A stretch of DNA of 64,000 nucleotides, taken from assembly GCA_027604685.1 (NCBI GenBank), contig JADHYX010000055.1, positions 1 through 64,000 of the forward strand, given 5' to 3'. Each line of letters starts with the position of its first letter. Positions within the stretch are counted from its first letter, which is position 1. The notes beneath the pieces were generated by a model, which worked only from the letters and a program-made list of their open reading frames with translations, did no database searches and was not told where the DNA came from. The DNA is from Lobulomyces angularis (Eukaryota > Chytridiomycota > Chytridiomycetes > Lobulomycetales > Lobulomycetaceae). The position numbers and the translations under genes are program-made. Shown here piece after piece: positions 1 through 10,520 of this stretch.

Positions 1-67
1 CTTTTAGGTTTATATACTAAAACTAATTAATTAAAAACAAATATCGTAAAACCTTTAACAGTTCAAT

Positions 68-139
68 GCGTTGATAGTATAGTGGTTAGTATTTTCGCCT
101 TCCAAGCGAAAGACCTGGGTTCAATTCCCGGTCAACGCA
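68..139 (+). tRNA. tRNA-Gly (anticodon TCC)
   Basis: A full cloverleaf can be drawn. The 7-bp acceptor stem pairs 68-74 with 132-138 and is followed by discriminator A139. The anticodon stem is 94-98/106-110 with a 7-nt loop at 99-105, placing anticodon TCC at 101-103. An A-box-like D arm and the T-loop GTTCAATTC are present. No intron is seen. Confidence 0.96.
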
Positions 140-399
140 ACCCTTTTCCGATTTTTTATTAATATCGGAAAAATTATTTTTCCGTTTAACTTATTACAGT
201 AATAAGGAAATTTATCTAGTATCTTAATAGTAGAGTAGGATTTGAATAATTGGGCAGCTTTTAATAAAAGTTTTTTATTTATTAAGTTAATAGTTCAAAA
301 AACGGAAGTTCGTTCTGGTTTTGGAGAAATTGAGTTTTGGGGTTTTATGTTTCTTGTTTGAATACGGCAAATAACTAACTAGAGTAGGCTATAAAAATT

Positions 400-2410
400 A
401 AAAAAATGACAACTTACCCCCATAAAACTTCTTTTCAAAAAGTATTCCAAGGAACTCAAATCCATCTAGATCGACTACAGTCTTTGTTGGTAAAGTGCGA
501 TAACTCCACATCCACACAACCCATTTTACAAAGTTTTATCTTTTAAACTGTCCACTTCCTGATCAACTACTTTTACATAAAGGTGCTTTTCAAGTTATTG
601 CATCAGAGTTAAACAAGACTGATAGCAGCATATCTAGGAGTGGTTGCGATAGAAAAGTTTTGGTTGATCACTTTTTATTTTATTAAATCGTATAAAGAAT
701 TGATTCATTATGATGGAGAAGGTATTAAACATTTTCAACAACTTGCAACCTACATGTCAGAAACATTTGAAATCAATATTAAAGGTAAATTAAATAGCAG
801 AAAATAAATTAATTTTTTTGTTAGTTGTTGTGCAAAGAAATTTTGTAAAAAAGATTAAAACTTTAATTACTAAAATTGTTATTAAACTAAATCTTCAACT
901 TTTCAGTATTCCAATTGGTTTACAAGAGGAAGAACGTCAACAACTTAAATGGGAAAGGGAGGTAATAAAAAAAAATTTAAAGGAAACTGCAAAAGTTGTT
1001 CGTTCCGCACAGTCCATTACCAGAAAACCTTCAAATAGAGGATCAAGATCTTGTGGGGCACTTCTTGGCTATGCTCCCCGAAAAAATCAGTGCGAAAGGC
1101 ATACCTTACGATATAACCATTCGACCATATTCAGTTGAGTTATTTGTTTGAACGATATTTGTTAAAACCGTTTAATTCCATTCCACTGTCGACTTCCACC
1201 GTTCCAATATACTTTTAAAACAAATTTGGGAATACTTAACCAACAAAAATTAACGAAGAGACAAAACCAGGATAACGGTCTCAAGTTTTTAACCTGAATA
1301 ATAAAGCTTTTAAAAGGAAAAGAAATGAAAAAATGAATTGTCATTTACTGGAATGATTAGAACAGATCTTGTTGGAGTTTCATTTAATATAGGTCCCCCA
1401 CCTTCAAAAGGTCGAAAAGAAAAAAAATAGAATCAAGTTTAACGGTCCGAGTTCCGTGATTTATCTCAATGACGCTACTGTTGGTTTGGTCAAGGAAAAC
1501 TTGTTGTGATCGATCCAAACAAGAGAGACCTACTTTACTGCCTTGGTCCAATGGGGAGAAAATTCGGTACACCCAACGAGTCCATGAAACGTTAACAAAA
1601 AAGTATAAGAGGATTCGAGAAGGGCTGACAATAGATGCTCGAATGAATGCCAATCCGATGGAAGTTGTTGTTCCCCATACAACCTGTGACACTGCCGCTT
1701 TCAACATATACCTTCGCAGTTTCTTTTCTGAGGATTCCGACAGAAAACAACGATTTTATGGTGGTCCGATTTTCCGAAAACTTTGATTAAACACCTTTTA
1801 CCAACACGAAAAAGTCGAAGGAAAAGTTCATCGAAAACTTCAAGAGTTCATATGGAGACGGTCGACAAACTGCGGTTCTTATTGGGGATTGGGACTCAGG
1901 AGGTCATACCTTGAGAGGTCAAGTTACGACCAAGGGAAAGGGATTTCGGTAAGAAAACTTCCCACTCTATATTTAATCATTTAATCTTTATTATTTATTA
2001 GGGAGCTGTTTCGTAGGGCTGGGTTTGATGTTTTGTTGTTGGAAGAATACAAAGACGTCAAAGGTATGTCCAGGTTGTGAGGGGAGACGCTGGAGACTTT
2101 CAAAAGGAGGGAGAATCCAAAACCGTGGAGGAATGATGAAGTGACTGTTCATGGGTTGTTGTGCTGCCAAAGCGAAATTGTTAACAAGCATGTGGTCACC
2201 CATTAAGGTTGTGGAATAGGGATGACGTTGCAACTTTGAATCAAAGGTCAATAGTTGAGTCAATGTTAGCTGGTGAATTTCGTCCCGTCAGGTTCCAAAG
2301 AGCTAATCTTCCTGAGTAGTTTTCGCTACTCTTGCCAAATGGTGTTAAAGACAGCTTAATTTATTTTTGTCCCGATGTTAAAAAACATATTGTCCAAGCA
2401 CTAGTTACCT
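400..2410 (+). pseudogene. Decayed Fanzor-type (eukaryotic TnpB-like) RNA-guided nuclease gene
   Basis: No intact frame remains, but short stretches in all three forward frames line up in the order of a TnpB/Fanzor RuvC nuclease. The first is VVIDPNKRDLLYC (RuvC-I Asp codon at 1512-1514). Then come RYTQ..HETLTKKYKRIREG, IGDWDSGGHTLRG from about 1884, LLLEEY (RuvC-II Glu near 2045) running by a +1 shift at 2051 into KTSKVCPGC (zinc-ribbon Cys pair, 2052-2078), HGLLCCQSE (second zinc-ribbon half), and RLWNRDDVATLN (RuvC-III Asp 2221-2223). The D, E and D catalytic positions all survive. A 53-nt GT-AG intron (1949-2001) is still readable and joins GKGF to RELFRRAGFDV in frame. The part before about 1470 is too decayed to align confidently; its limits are approximate. 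Stops and shifts make it almost certainly non-functional. Family assignment rests on motif recall, not a search. Confidence 0.75.
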
Positions 2411-3060
2411 ACAGTAAGTGCAGTTTTATGTTGGTAATACAATTAATTTAATACTTCTCCTCTTATCTTTATTTCATTCTCTTCTTTTTGTTAAATTTTA
2501 TGTAATGTTTTTGACAAACTTGGAGGTGGATTTAAAAAATTTTTGAAAATAATGATTAATTGAAAAAATCTGAAAACTTGTCTGGTTTTATCGAATAGTT
2601 CAATTATATTTAGAATTGGTATCGATGGAAAAAATATTATGAAATTAGTTTATTTCATAAATACAGTAAAATAAGCTATAAATTATTAATATTTGAACTA
2701 AAGGTAAAAGAAGATTGAACTTCCACAGAATGAAAATATTGCAGAGGTGAACTTGGCATTTCCATTAGTTGTGAAACCCGCCTTGTAAGCAGAACATCCA
2801 TAGTTCAACCCATAAGATTCCTTTTCAAAAAAAATTATAAATTATACAAAACTAATTTTAGTTAAAGTCTTGATTTAAAATTAAACCATCATTTAAGTAA
2901 AAAGCAATCAAAAAGAATAAAAAGGTTTATCGGTCATGCCTTTTTTAAAGGAAAAAAATTTTTTTAAAATAATAAATACATTCCAAAAAAAATTTATTGA
3001 GAAATCCCATCAAAAACAATTGTTAAAAAATATATTGTAGTAAGATGCTAAACAATTATA
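2411..3060. other. AT-rich intergenic DNA between the Fanzor relic and tRNA-Thr
   Basis: No reading frame with coding character is visible. The only recognisable item is the tRNA-Thr fragment at 2779-2811. The right end of the Fanzor element probably lies here, but I could not define it. Confidence 0.5.
2779..2811 (+). pseudogene. tRNA-Thr fragment (anticodon and T-arm piece)
   Basis: These 33 bases match the anticodon-loop-to-T-loop part of the intact tRNA-Thr(TGT) gene at 3061-3132 with only a few differences; both share CCTTGTAAGCA and ATCCATAGTTCAA. The 5' half and acceptor stem are missing, so it cannot fold into a tRNA. It is probably a broken duplicate. Confidence 0.7.
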
Positions 3061-3132
3061 GCCCCAATGGCGTAGTGGTAACGCGTTTGCCTTGTAAGCA
3101 AAAGATCCATAGTTCAATCCTGTGTTGGGGCA
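3061..3132 (+). tRNA. tRNA-Thr (anticodon TGT)
   Basis: The acceptor stem 3061-3067 (GCCCCAA) pairs with 3125-3131 (TTGGGGC), followed by A3132. The anticodon stem TTTGC/GCAAA closes a 7-nt loop CTTGTAA, giving anticodon TGT. The T stem CATAG/CTGTG contains one G-T pair. A T-run follows directly and would serve as the Pol III terminator. No intron. Confidence 0.95.
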
Positions 3133-3399
3133 ATTTTTTTCAATTTTTTTTTTTGCTCAATTAACATTCCTGTTTTTCTGCACAATTATTTTTTCCCACT
3201 TTATTAATATATTTTAGATTTTTTCCAACTTTAATTTACCATTGACCATTTTAATCACCAGTATTTGATACATATACACAACTCGATATTGATGAGTCAA
3301 TAAACTTAAAGCAACAATGCAAGCGGTGTCCAGACTACATATTATTTGCAAATAAAATTTCAAATTTGTTTTTAAGTACAATAAAAAAAAAGTTACTTG

Positions 3400-3880
3400 T
3401 CTCTTTGTAAAGGTTTTCTTGATTTTTTCATTGAAATTAGGTGAGCTTTTGGCTTTTCTAATTCAACAATAGACTTTTGCAGATAAAATTCCCTGTTTTG
3501 AATGTTTTTGGTTGAGCCATGATAAGATTTAAAGTTGAAATGGATGTTGATTCTAAAGGAACTAACAGCGTTTCCTTGTTCTTTTACTGTAGTGTCCCCT
3601 CAGAGTTTCAAGTAAACGCAGTGTAAATCATTGTTGGCATGTTCTACTGGATTTTTAAATGTAAATTCTAGTGGGTTTCTATTGTTTTCCAGTGTTTCAA
3701 AGTCAAAAATTTTATTAAATAATCTTTTACCACTTTCTAATTGAGAAGAAAGTATTCTGTACTATTTGGAGAATTTTTTCTTATCGTTCTCTGTATTTTA
3801 GTACCATACGCATTAGATGTTGATTTATCAAGAATTAACTTTCAGTTATATATAGTAAAGAAAAAAAAAAGTACGCTGAA
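3400..3880 (-). pseudogene. Decayed unrecognised reading frame
   Basis: Read on the minus strand, the stretch below about 3700 stays open with protein-like composition, interrupted by one TGA near 3600. Readable pieces are NPLEFTFKNPVEHANNDLH and, after the stop, GNAVSSFRINIHFNFKSYHG. Upstream (to about 3870) the frame is broken by more stops. No start codon, intron signal or family could be assigned. It lies just beyond the 3' end of the oxidase gene on the same strand and may be an old gene remnant. Confidence 0.35.
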
Positions 3881-4001
3881 AAAGGGTAGATAAAGTCACT
3901 ATAAAATTAATTGAGTGATGAATAATATAATAAAAATATGATATAGGAGAAATACATTTAAGATTTAATCTATCATCTTATATTAAGTTATAGAGAATAT
4001 T

Positions 4002-5987
4002 TTAATGAAATTTAAAGTAAATTAAAATACAAAAAAAAACGAAAATGATATTAAAATGGTGTAAAAAAATTTTCTTTTTCGAGTTCTTATTTTCTTCCAA
4101 CCATGGCCAGTACTTTGGTTTTAAAGGAATATAACTTTTAGTATCAAAAGATATTCTGGACCAATCAGGTACTGGATATACTTTTCGATTAGTAGGATAA
4201 CCTCCATTTAAGGCTATTTCAAATGGACATTCTGCGCCTAGAGAAACAGCTGCCAGTAATCCTGACGTTAAACCTAAAGGAGTTAACTTTTTTATATTTT
4301 TTATATTTTAAAACTAACCATCTTCATGAAACCCATAATTAGTCCATGCTCCAGTGAACGATGCAAAGTTATTATTCTGAATGGAATTCAACTTTTCTTG
4401 GGCTTCAACAGTCTAAATATTGGAATTTAAAGTTAAAAATTTCGCTACATTGTATAGTATATTTAACCTTTTCATTATAAAGTGGATGAGAATATTCCCA
4501 TTCACCCAAGATCAATTCCGATTTCGGCTGCGTAAGAGGATTCAAAGTTACAAAAACGTCCCCATAGGTTTCTTTATCAATAAACTTTTGAAGCTTATTC
4601 ATCCAATAAGTTAAACATAAGGAAGTATCACTTTTTTTTCCAGAACTGACTCTTTCAGTCAAATAATTCCAACTAGCCCAGCAATTCTTTCTTTTTGGCA
4701 TTAAGCGTGGATCCCGGTGAAGCGTACATTTATTTTTAATATATTGGATAGAATTCAAAATTTCAAATTCCAGCTCACTGCAATCATTTTCTTCTTTTAA
4801 AATTTTCAAAGCTTGATCAGTGTGGACTGCAAATATAACGTGATCAAATTCTAACACTTCCTTCTTAGTCTTCAGTAAAACTACTGGTTCTCCAATAACT
4901 TTTCTTCGTTTGATAGAATATACTGAAGTGCTTAAATTTATTTTCACATTTCTTATAGTTTTTAAAATAGCGTCGATGTAACTCTGAGATCCATTATTTA
5001 CAGTTTTCCATTTTGGTCTATTTCCTATTAAAAAGTAAGCAGTATGAATTTAAAAAAAAAAATATATATATATACCTATTTGTAACAATTGGTGATTTCT
5101 CATAAATTTTACTAAAGTAAGTAAAGGAAAGTCTTTTAATGCTCCTGCTGGAGTGCTCCAAATTGAAGCTGTCATTGGAAGCAAGTAATCTTCATAAAAC
5201 GCTTCAGAATAGTTATTCGCGTGCAAAAATTCTTTGACGCTAATTAATTTTTTTATTTTAAAAGAAAACATGTGCTTGATAAATTAATGGATAAATAATT
5301 TCTTTTTGCAAATTATACCTCATTTTTACAAATCGCTCATCAGAATCGTTACCGTTATTCTCAAATTTTAATTTATCATTATAATTTGAAACTTCTATTG
5401 CTTGAGAGTGAAATTTCATTATGTCTTTTAACATCATGAAAAATTTCAAATTAAAAAGGTTTGATGTTTGAGAAAAAACAGTTCTTAAATTTGTTCCTGC
5501 CCATTCAAATTCGCCAAAATTTTTTGAAACTGAAAACGACATATTTGATTCAATTAATTCTACGTTCAAATTCTAACCAGTAAAAATTTTTAAATTTTTT
5601 AAATTTTTTAAATTAACTCAGATATTTATGAATATTAATTACCGTCATAAAATTTAAAAAATTTGGATAAGTAACAGGATTGCAGACAATAAATCCTTAA
5701 AAGATTAATTTTGAAACCAAAAAAAATAGAAAAAAATTGTTACCTGTATCGACTCCAGTTTTAATTTTTGAATTATTAAGAGACGAAATTTGTACAGTAT
5801 GAGTATGACCACCAAGTTTACTTTCTGCTTCAAAAAGAGTCACTTCAAATTTATCTGGATGTTTTGCCAATAACCAGGTAGCAGATAAACCACTGCATCA
5901 TAGATTAACGTATTAGCAGATATGAATTTGGTATTCTTGCCTGATACCACTTCCAATAATAGCAATCTTTTTAATATTTTTTGACAT
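4002..5987 (-). CDS. FAD-dependent amine-oxidase-like (NAD(P)-binding flavoprotein)
   Basis: The protein opens with an N-terminal Rossmann dinucleotide-binding motif, IAIIGSGISGLSATWLL, followed by FEAES..LGGHTHT, the usual FAD-ribose glutamate and substrate-loop region of amine-oxidase-fold flavoproteins. Mid-protein it has VIFAVHTDQALKIL, and the C-terminal part has LHRDPRLMP, FTGAWTNYGFHEDG and LTSGLLAAVSLGAECPF, the pattern of the bacterial predicted NAD/FAD-binding family (COG2907 type). The start is the Met directly before the Rossmann strand. Exon 1 is 5941-5987. Its intron (5893-5940) begins with GC rather than GT and interrupts the GxGxxG motif itself. At least five more short introns follow. 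Its start codon lies only 27 bp from that of the divergent DUF1365 gene, and bacteria place these two families together with cyclopropane-fatty-acid-synthase-like enzymes. A role in fatty-acyl or lipid modification is therefore inferred; the substrate is unknown. Confidence 0.85.
5893..5940 (-). other. GC-AG intron in the flavoprotein gene
   Basis: The only continuation that restores GSGIS|G uses donor GCAAGA at 5940 and acceptor CAG ending at 5893, giving a 48-nt intron. All other introns I worked out in the window start with GT. Confidence 0.75.
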
Positions 5988-6014
5988 GAATTGAAAAAAA
6001 AGTGGAAAAAATTT

Positions 6015-8021
6015 ATGATAATTTACTGCTGCATTGCTTTCATCTTAATTATAATTAAAAAACTTGTTGTTAAAAAATATTTAATCCCACAACTTCAATC
6101 ACGGAATTTAGTATCTATTTACATTGCTAAAACTATTCATTCAAGATTCTTTCCAGTTAAAAGAACTTTCTCATACCCTCTCTTTTATTTTGGAATCAAA
6201 CTCTTTGATCATTCCCAGGCAAACTATGGTTTTCCCAAATGGCTCTTCTCAGTAGACCGCGACAATTTTAGTATATTTTCTCTGAAATCAAAAGATTACT
6301 TGTTTAGTGAAGAAGAGAACTTTAACGTAAAGTTGTGCTTAATGAAAATTTTAGAAAAAAATATGGTAGTTTTTTTAATAATAATTCAACTGGACACTAA
6401 ATAATTTTACTTTTTTTTTCTTTTTTTTTCTTAAAAATAATACGTTAATTAAAAAAACATTTTAAATTTTTATGTAGAATATAGATACCTTTGATATAGG
6501 GGAAGTAATATTAGTGACCACACCAAGATTTTTTAATTACTCTTTTAATCCTTTAAGTTTATACTACTGTTATTCCCATGAACAAAAAGAAGAATTAAAG
6601 TTGGTTGTTTTAGAGGTTCATAATACTTTTAATGAAAGACACTTGTATATTTGTAATGATACTACAAAACTAAAGAAAACGAGGAGTGGGTAGGTTTCAT
6701 AAATAAACTAGGAAAACTCTTTTTTCTTTTTTAATTTTTTTAAAAATTTCTATTTTTATTAATAATATTAACAACTGTAGATTTCATTCAAGCTATAGAG
6801 TCAACAGGTCGTTTCATGTTTCCCCTTTCAATAACAGAAGCGGTTGTTATGAAATACATTTAACAGATATTAAAAAAAAATATTTTGAATGTTCTATGAC
6901 AATTAAAAATTATCAAGAAACAAAGGATGTGAAAAAAGACAAAGATTTCAAAAGATTTTTTGCTCAAGTAAAAGGTATCCCTTACAATTTTAATATCCTC
7001 AGTGGGCTTTATACAGGGCTAGCGTAAATAAAAAAAAACCCCATTTCTTTCATTCTATTTTTATTTAGAATAATCTGAGTTAAACCTTAACAAATTTTTT
7101 ATAAAAAAAAAAAATTCTAGTTTTCCGGTTAATGTTTTTCTAACATCACCAAGAATTTTGTATCAAGCATTCTTAGTTTATTACTATCACAAATTAAAAG
7201 TCTTCCAACGACCAAATCCCATTTCAAAGTTAACAAATTTTGGTTCAACCATAAAGACAAAAAATTTAAACGTTATTCAAGAATTCAAATTTCGTTTGGT
7301 TTTGAGAGGACTATATTCAATTTGCAAATTGAAACCATATCATTCTTTAAAAATATATCAAGCAAACTCTTTGTCAGAGAAAATTATTCTAAACGAAACC
7401 CCAGAACGAGAAATAATTGAAATTTACATAATCAACAATAACTTTCTTGCAGGGTTTTTTGATATTTTAATATATGCAATGAGCGAAAATGGCCTTGAGA
7501 ACTTAAACAATTTTTTGCTAAAAAGCTTCGTAAAAGGAGATTTTTTTTGTAACAAAAAAAATTTAAAACTATTTTTACTAGTAATTTTTGCAAACTTTGA
7601 CAATTTAAAATTCAACGTCTCTAAAGACATCTTAGCAATTAAAAACAACAACATAGGAGCTGAAGTCAATTACGATATTGAAAACTCTTGGTTAAAGTTA
7701 CATAAGGTTAAGTTTTACAGATTTAAAGAACTCAGGCATAGTTTAAATTTAATGGCAGAAAAATTTTTTAATCAATTTATTAATTTTGTTGAACATCCCT
7801 TACACCTGGACAAGAGAATTGAGTCTTACCATAAAAATTATAATTCTCCACAAACAAAAGACCAACTAAAGGGTTTGGTTCTGCAAGAAAATGATATTCC
7901 AATGTTAGGATATCTAATTGAGTTTCAAATTGATGATTTAATTTTTTGGGAGAATTTAAGATATTGTGTATTTTCTAAAGTACTACAGGAATTTAAAGAC
8001 AATGAGATCACAGGTTTTTAA
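6015..8021 (+). CDS. DUF1365 family protein with N-terminal membrane segment and long C-terminal extension
   Basis: Four exons read continuously: 6015-6365, 6478-6689, 6781-7023 and 7121-8021. A hydrophobic N-terminal segment (YCCIAFILIII) suggests a membrane anchor. The DUF1365 (COG3496) core follows with its family hallmarks: HSRFFPVKRTFSYPLFYFG, TTPRFFNYSFNPLSLYYCYS, VVLEVHNTFNERHLYIC, FHVSPFNN and LTSPRILYQAFLVYYYHKL followed by QRPNP. After the core about 230 residues continue (from about FKFRLVLRGLYSICKL to the end) that I do not recognise. The ATG at 6015 is the first in frame; a TTG lies at 5991. Bacterial DUF1365 genes sit beside flavin oxidases and cyclopropane-synthase-like methyltransferases, and here the divergent neighbour is such an oxidase. 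The biochemical role of DUF1365 is not established; a lipid-modification role is inferred from context. Confidence 0.85.
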
Positions 8022-8200
8022 TTCAAAACTGAAATAAAAAAAAAGTTTAAAAATTTTTTTTGATTTTCATTTTTTCAACTTTTAAGGAGAATATTTATTT
8101 AAAAATGAAATAATTGCATTTAGATATTAAATATAGTAACTTGAAATACCAAAAAAAAAAAAAAGGAATTTTGGTTTTTTTAAAAAAATGGGTATACTAA

Positions 8201-8827
8201 TTAAAAAAAATTTTTTCTGAAATTGTTAATTTGTTCTTTGCTATCAAATTCTGATATATTTATTTGGTGCTGTACCGCAACTGTTAAATTTGTAGAATTC
8301 TTGATATCTATTAAGTTCATGAGATCACTTTTTTCTTCAATATCTTCATCCAGGACTGAAATTAAACAGTTTTAGTATTGAATAGAGTAATTTAAAAGTT
8401 TTTCTTATCATTATTACCATTTTCCAAACAACTTGAAGGGATTGGAGATGTTTTATGTTTGATGTACCAATTACAAGAATGACCATGATTTCCTGCTGAT
8501 CCTCTCTGATCTTTGCTGAAATCTAAGTTTTTTTAAAAAAAAAATAAAAATTATTACTTAAATTTTATATAAAAATGTCAAAATTGGACTTCAAACATGA
8601 ACAAATTTTACCGGCTATTATTAAGTTTACTTGAATTGTTTTTGATTCTAGAACAGATTAAAAAAAAAAAAAAAAGTTGTTTTAAAAATAGATCAAAGTA
8701 ATCTTAATCAGTTAATTGGTTTTGAAAAAAAATTCCATACGTTACCTTTTTGCTCTTTTACGGAAGTTATTGGGTGGGAAAATTTAATTGTAATGAAATG
8801 AAATATCAAAATTTGTAATAATTTCAT
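8201..8827 (-). CDS. Small predicted secreted protein, unknown function
   Basis: This gene becomes visible only after splicing. Exon 1 (8746-8827) encodes MKLLQILIFHFITIKFSHP, a signal-peptide-like start. Exon 2 (8612-8647), an exon near 8416-8525 and a last exon ending at stop 8201 follow. Every join keeps the frame and uses GT..AG introns. The mature part is about 110 residues, with two Cys in GHSCNWY and SSCLENG and an acidic C-terminal region (LDEDIEEKSDLMNL). I recognise no family. It runs on the minus strand, convergent with the DUF1365 gene. Consistent joins across four exons make a real gene likely, but there is no homology support. Confidence 0.55.
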
Positions 8828-10520
8828 TTTTTTTATTTTTGTTTTAGTGTGATATCTTCTTTAATTTTTTAATTTTAAATGGTCAAATGATTCATTAAAA
8901 TGAAATCAAGAATTGTTTTTAAAAAAATTTTTTTGTAAAATAAAATTTTTATTTACTTAAATTCAAAAAAAAGAAGTTTGCCATTCTTGAAATTGCATTA
9001 AATGTTTTTACTACAATTTAGATGTTATTTTGGGAATTAGCTATGAAATATAAACTTTTTTAAATTTTCTTTTTTTAACGAATTGTTAATTAAAAATTTA
9101 AAATAGGAATACTAGGATTACTAACAAGATTATTTTACAACTTACATTCCTTTATAGTTTATGTTTTTTTAAAAATAATTATTAATGGGCACTGTTTGTG
9201 GATAGAGCAAGGTTTGTAATGAACATAAATAAAAACTTTGCTGTGCTTCCTATCGTTCAAGGAGTCAATAAAAGATGTGAAGGTAAATGTTTGAGTCCAG
9301 TAGCAGGTGTATTAAATTTAACGCAGTTTGGAAATGGCAAAAATAACGTTGGATTAAGTCTATCAAAAAAATAGATTAAATCTTTGAATTAGTGAATTTT
9401 TTTTTTCTTTAATAGTTGAGATAAACTTCAGATTTTTTTTTTTTTTTTAAAATTTTAGTAAAATCATTAGTTATTATGATATTAACAATAAAAAAGTTAA
9501 CTTTTACATAAATTAAGAATTTTTTATTTTATTACTCGATTTGTCTGTAATAACAAAAAAGTATAGCACCTATTCTTATCTTATTTCATTTATACATTTT
9601 ATTTTTTAATTTCTTTTTCATTCAGCAAAAGCAACTTTAATAAACAATAAATTTTTAAATCATTATATATATTTTTTTTTTAACCCTATCTTTTTTATTT
9701 GTAATATAGATATATGAAGAACAAACGAAGTTTTTATAAAATAAATAACAACCTCTCGTTGTCACCAAACATTCATAGTTCTTTAGAGTTGGTTAGTGTT
9801 CAAATTGTCTTGTTCATAATATTTGAAACATCAACTTAATACTTCCAATACAGGAATCTCTGTTCCTTGGACATCCACTAGTGTTAAAAAAGTTTGAATC
9901 GTTGTGATATAAAGAAAAATTGATATGAATGGATTATGTTTTTTTTGACGCACCATTGAGTCTAGTGGATTTGGAGGAGTAGAATCAATTTCATCTCTTG
10001 GGTATTACAAGGGTGAAATTGATTCAACCAACTTCAGGACACCAGTAATTTTGTTGTTTTAATTTTCTCTTTTACCACCTAGTAAATCATCTTTGTTTAA
10101 GAAAACTCCATATATAAATATTCTTTTTTAGGAAAGAAAACAAGGTTTGTTTATATATTCGAAGTTGAAGCTGGTGGGAAAGAATTTAAAACTAATTAAC
10201 ACAAGTAAAATTAATTGCCAAAAAATATCAAAAAAATACATTTTTTTTGAGATTTATGTGCTTGATGGTTTTTTCAAGCTGAAAAGAGGCTTGATGAACT
10301 CAAATTTTTTTTTTTTAATTTAAAACTAAATTTCAGCCACAGGGCCAAAAAAAAAATCTGCAATATTTTGAATTTTTTAAATTAAATTTTTCTTATAAAT
10401 TCTTCAATTAAAGGATCAATCAAATTAACTTTTTTTTTTTATCGAATTTTTTTTTTTTTTTATTTTTTTTTTGGTTCTGTTCAATTTTTTTTCTTTTTTG
10501 ATCAAAGTTACTCAATAAAA
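8828..10520. other. Gene-poor AT-rich stretch with sequence remnants
   Basis: Most of it is low-complexity A/T. Two short pieces have coding character: the small frame at 9219-9374, and a piece around 9950-10050 that reads SSGFGGVESISSLGYYKG on the plus strand without a start or continuation. Long T and A runs at about 10430-10500 immediately precede the fungalysin start and could be a promoter poly(dA:dT) tract. No tRNA or repeat family is seen. Confidence 0.45.
9219..9374 (+). CDS. Short hypothetical frame (51 aa), possibly one exon of a larger gene
   Basis: An ATG-initiated frame reads MNINKNFAVLPIVQGVNKRC and continues through GKCLSPVAGVLNLTQFG to a TAG at 9372-9374. Composition is more protein-like than the surroundings. 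A stop lies just upstream in frame, so either this is the start or an intron precedes it. Not recognised; weak support. Confidence 0.25.
   Translation: MNINKNFAVLPIVQGVNKRCEGKCLSPVAGVLNLTQFGNGKNNVGLSLSKK

Noticed and set aside
1384..1707. Minus-strand open frame over the Fanzor relic
   Set aside because: It is the antisense shadow of the RuvC-I region; the recognisable motifs are all on the plus strand.
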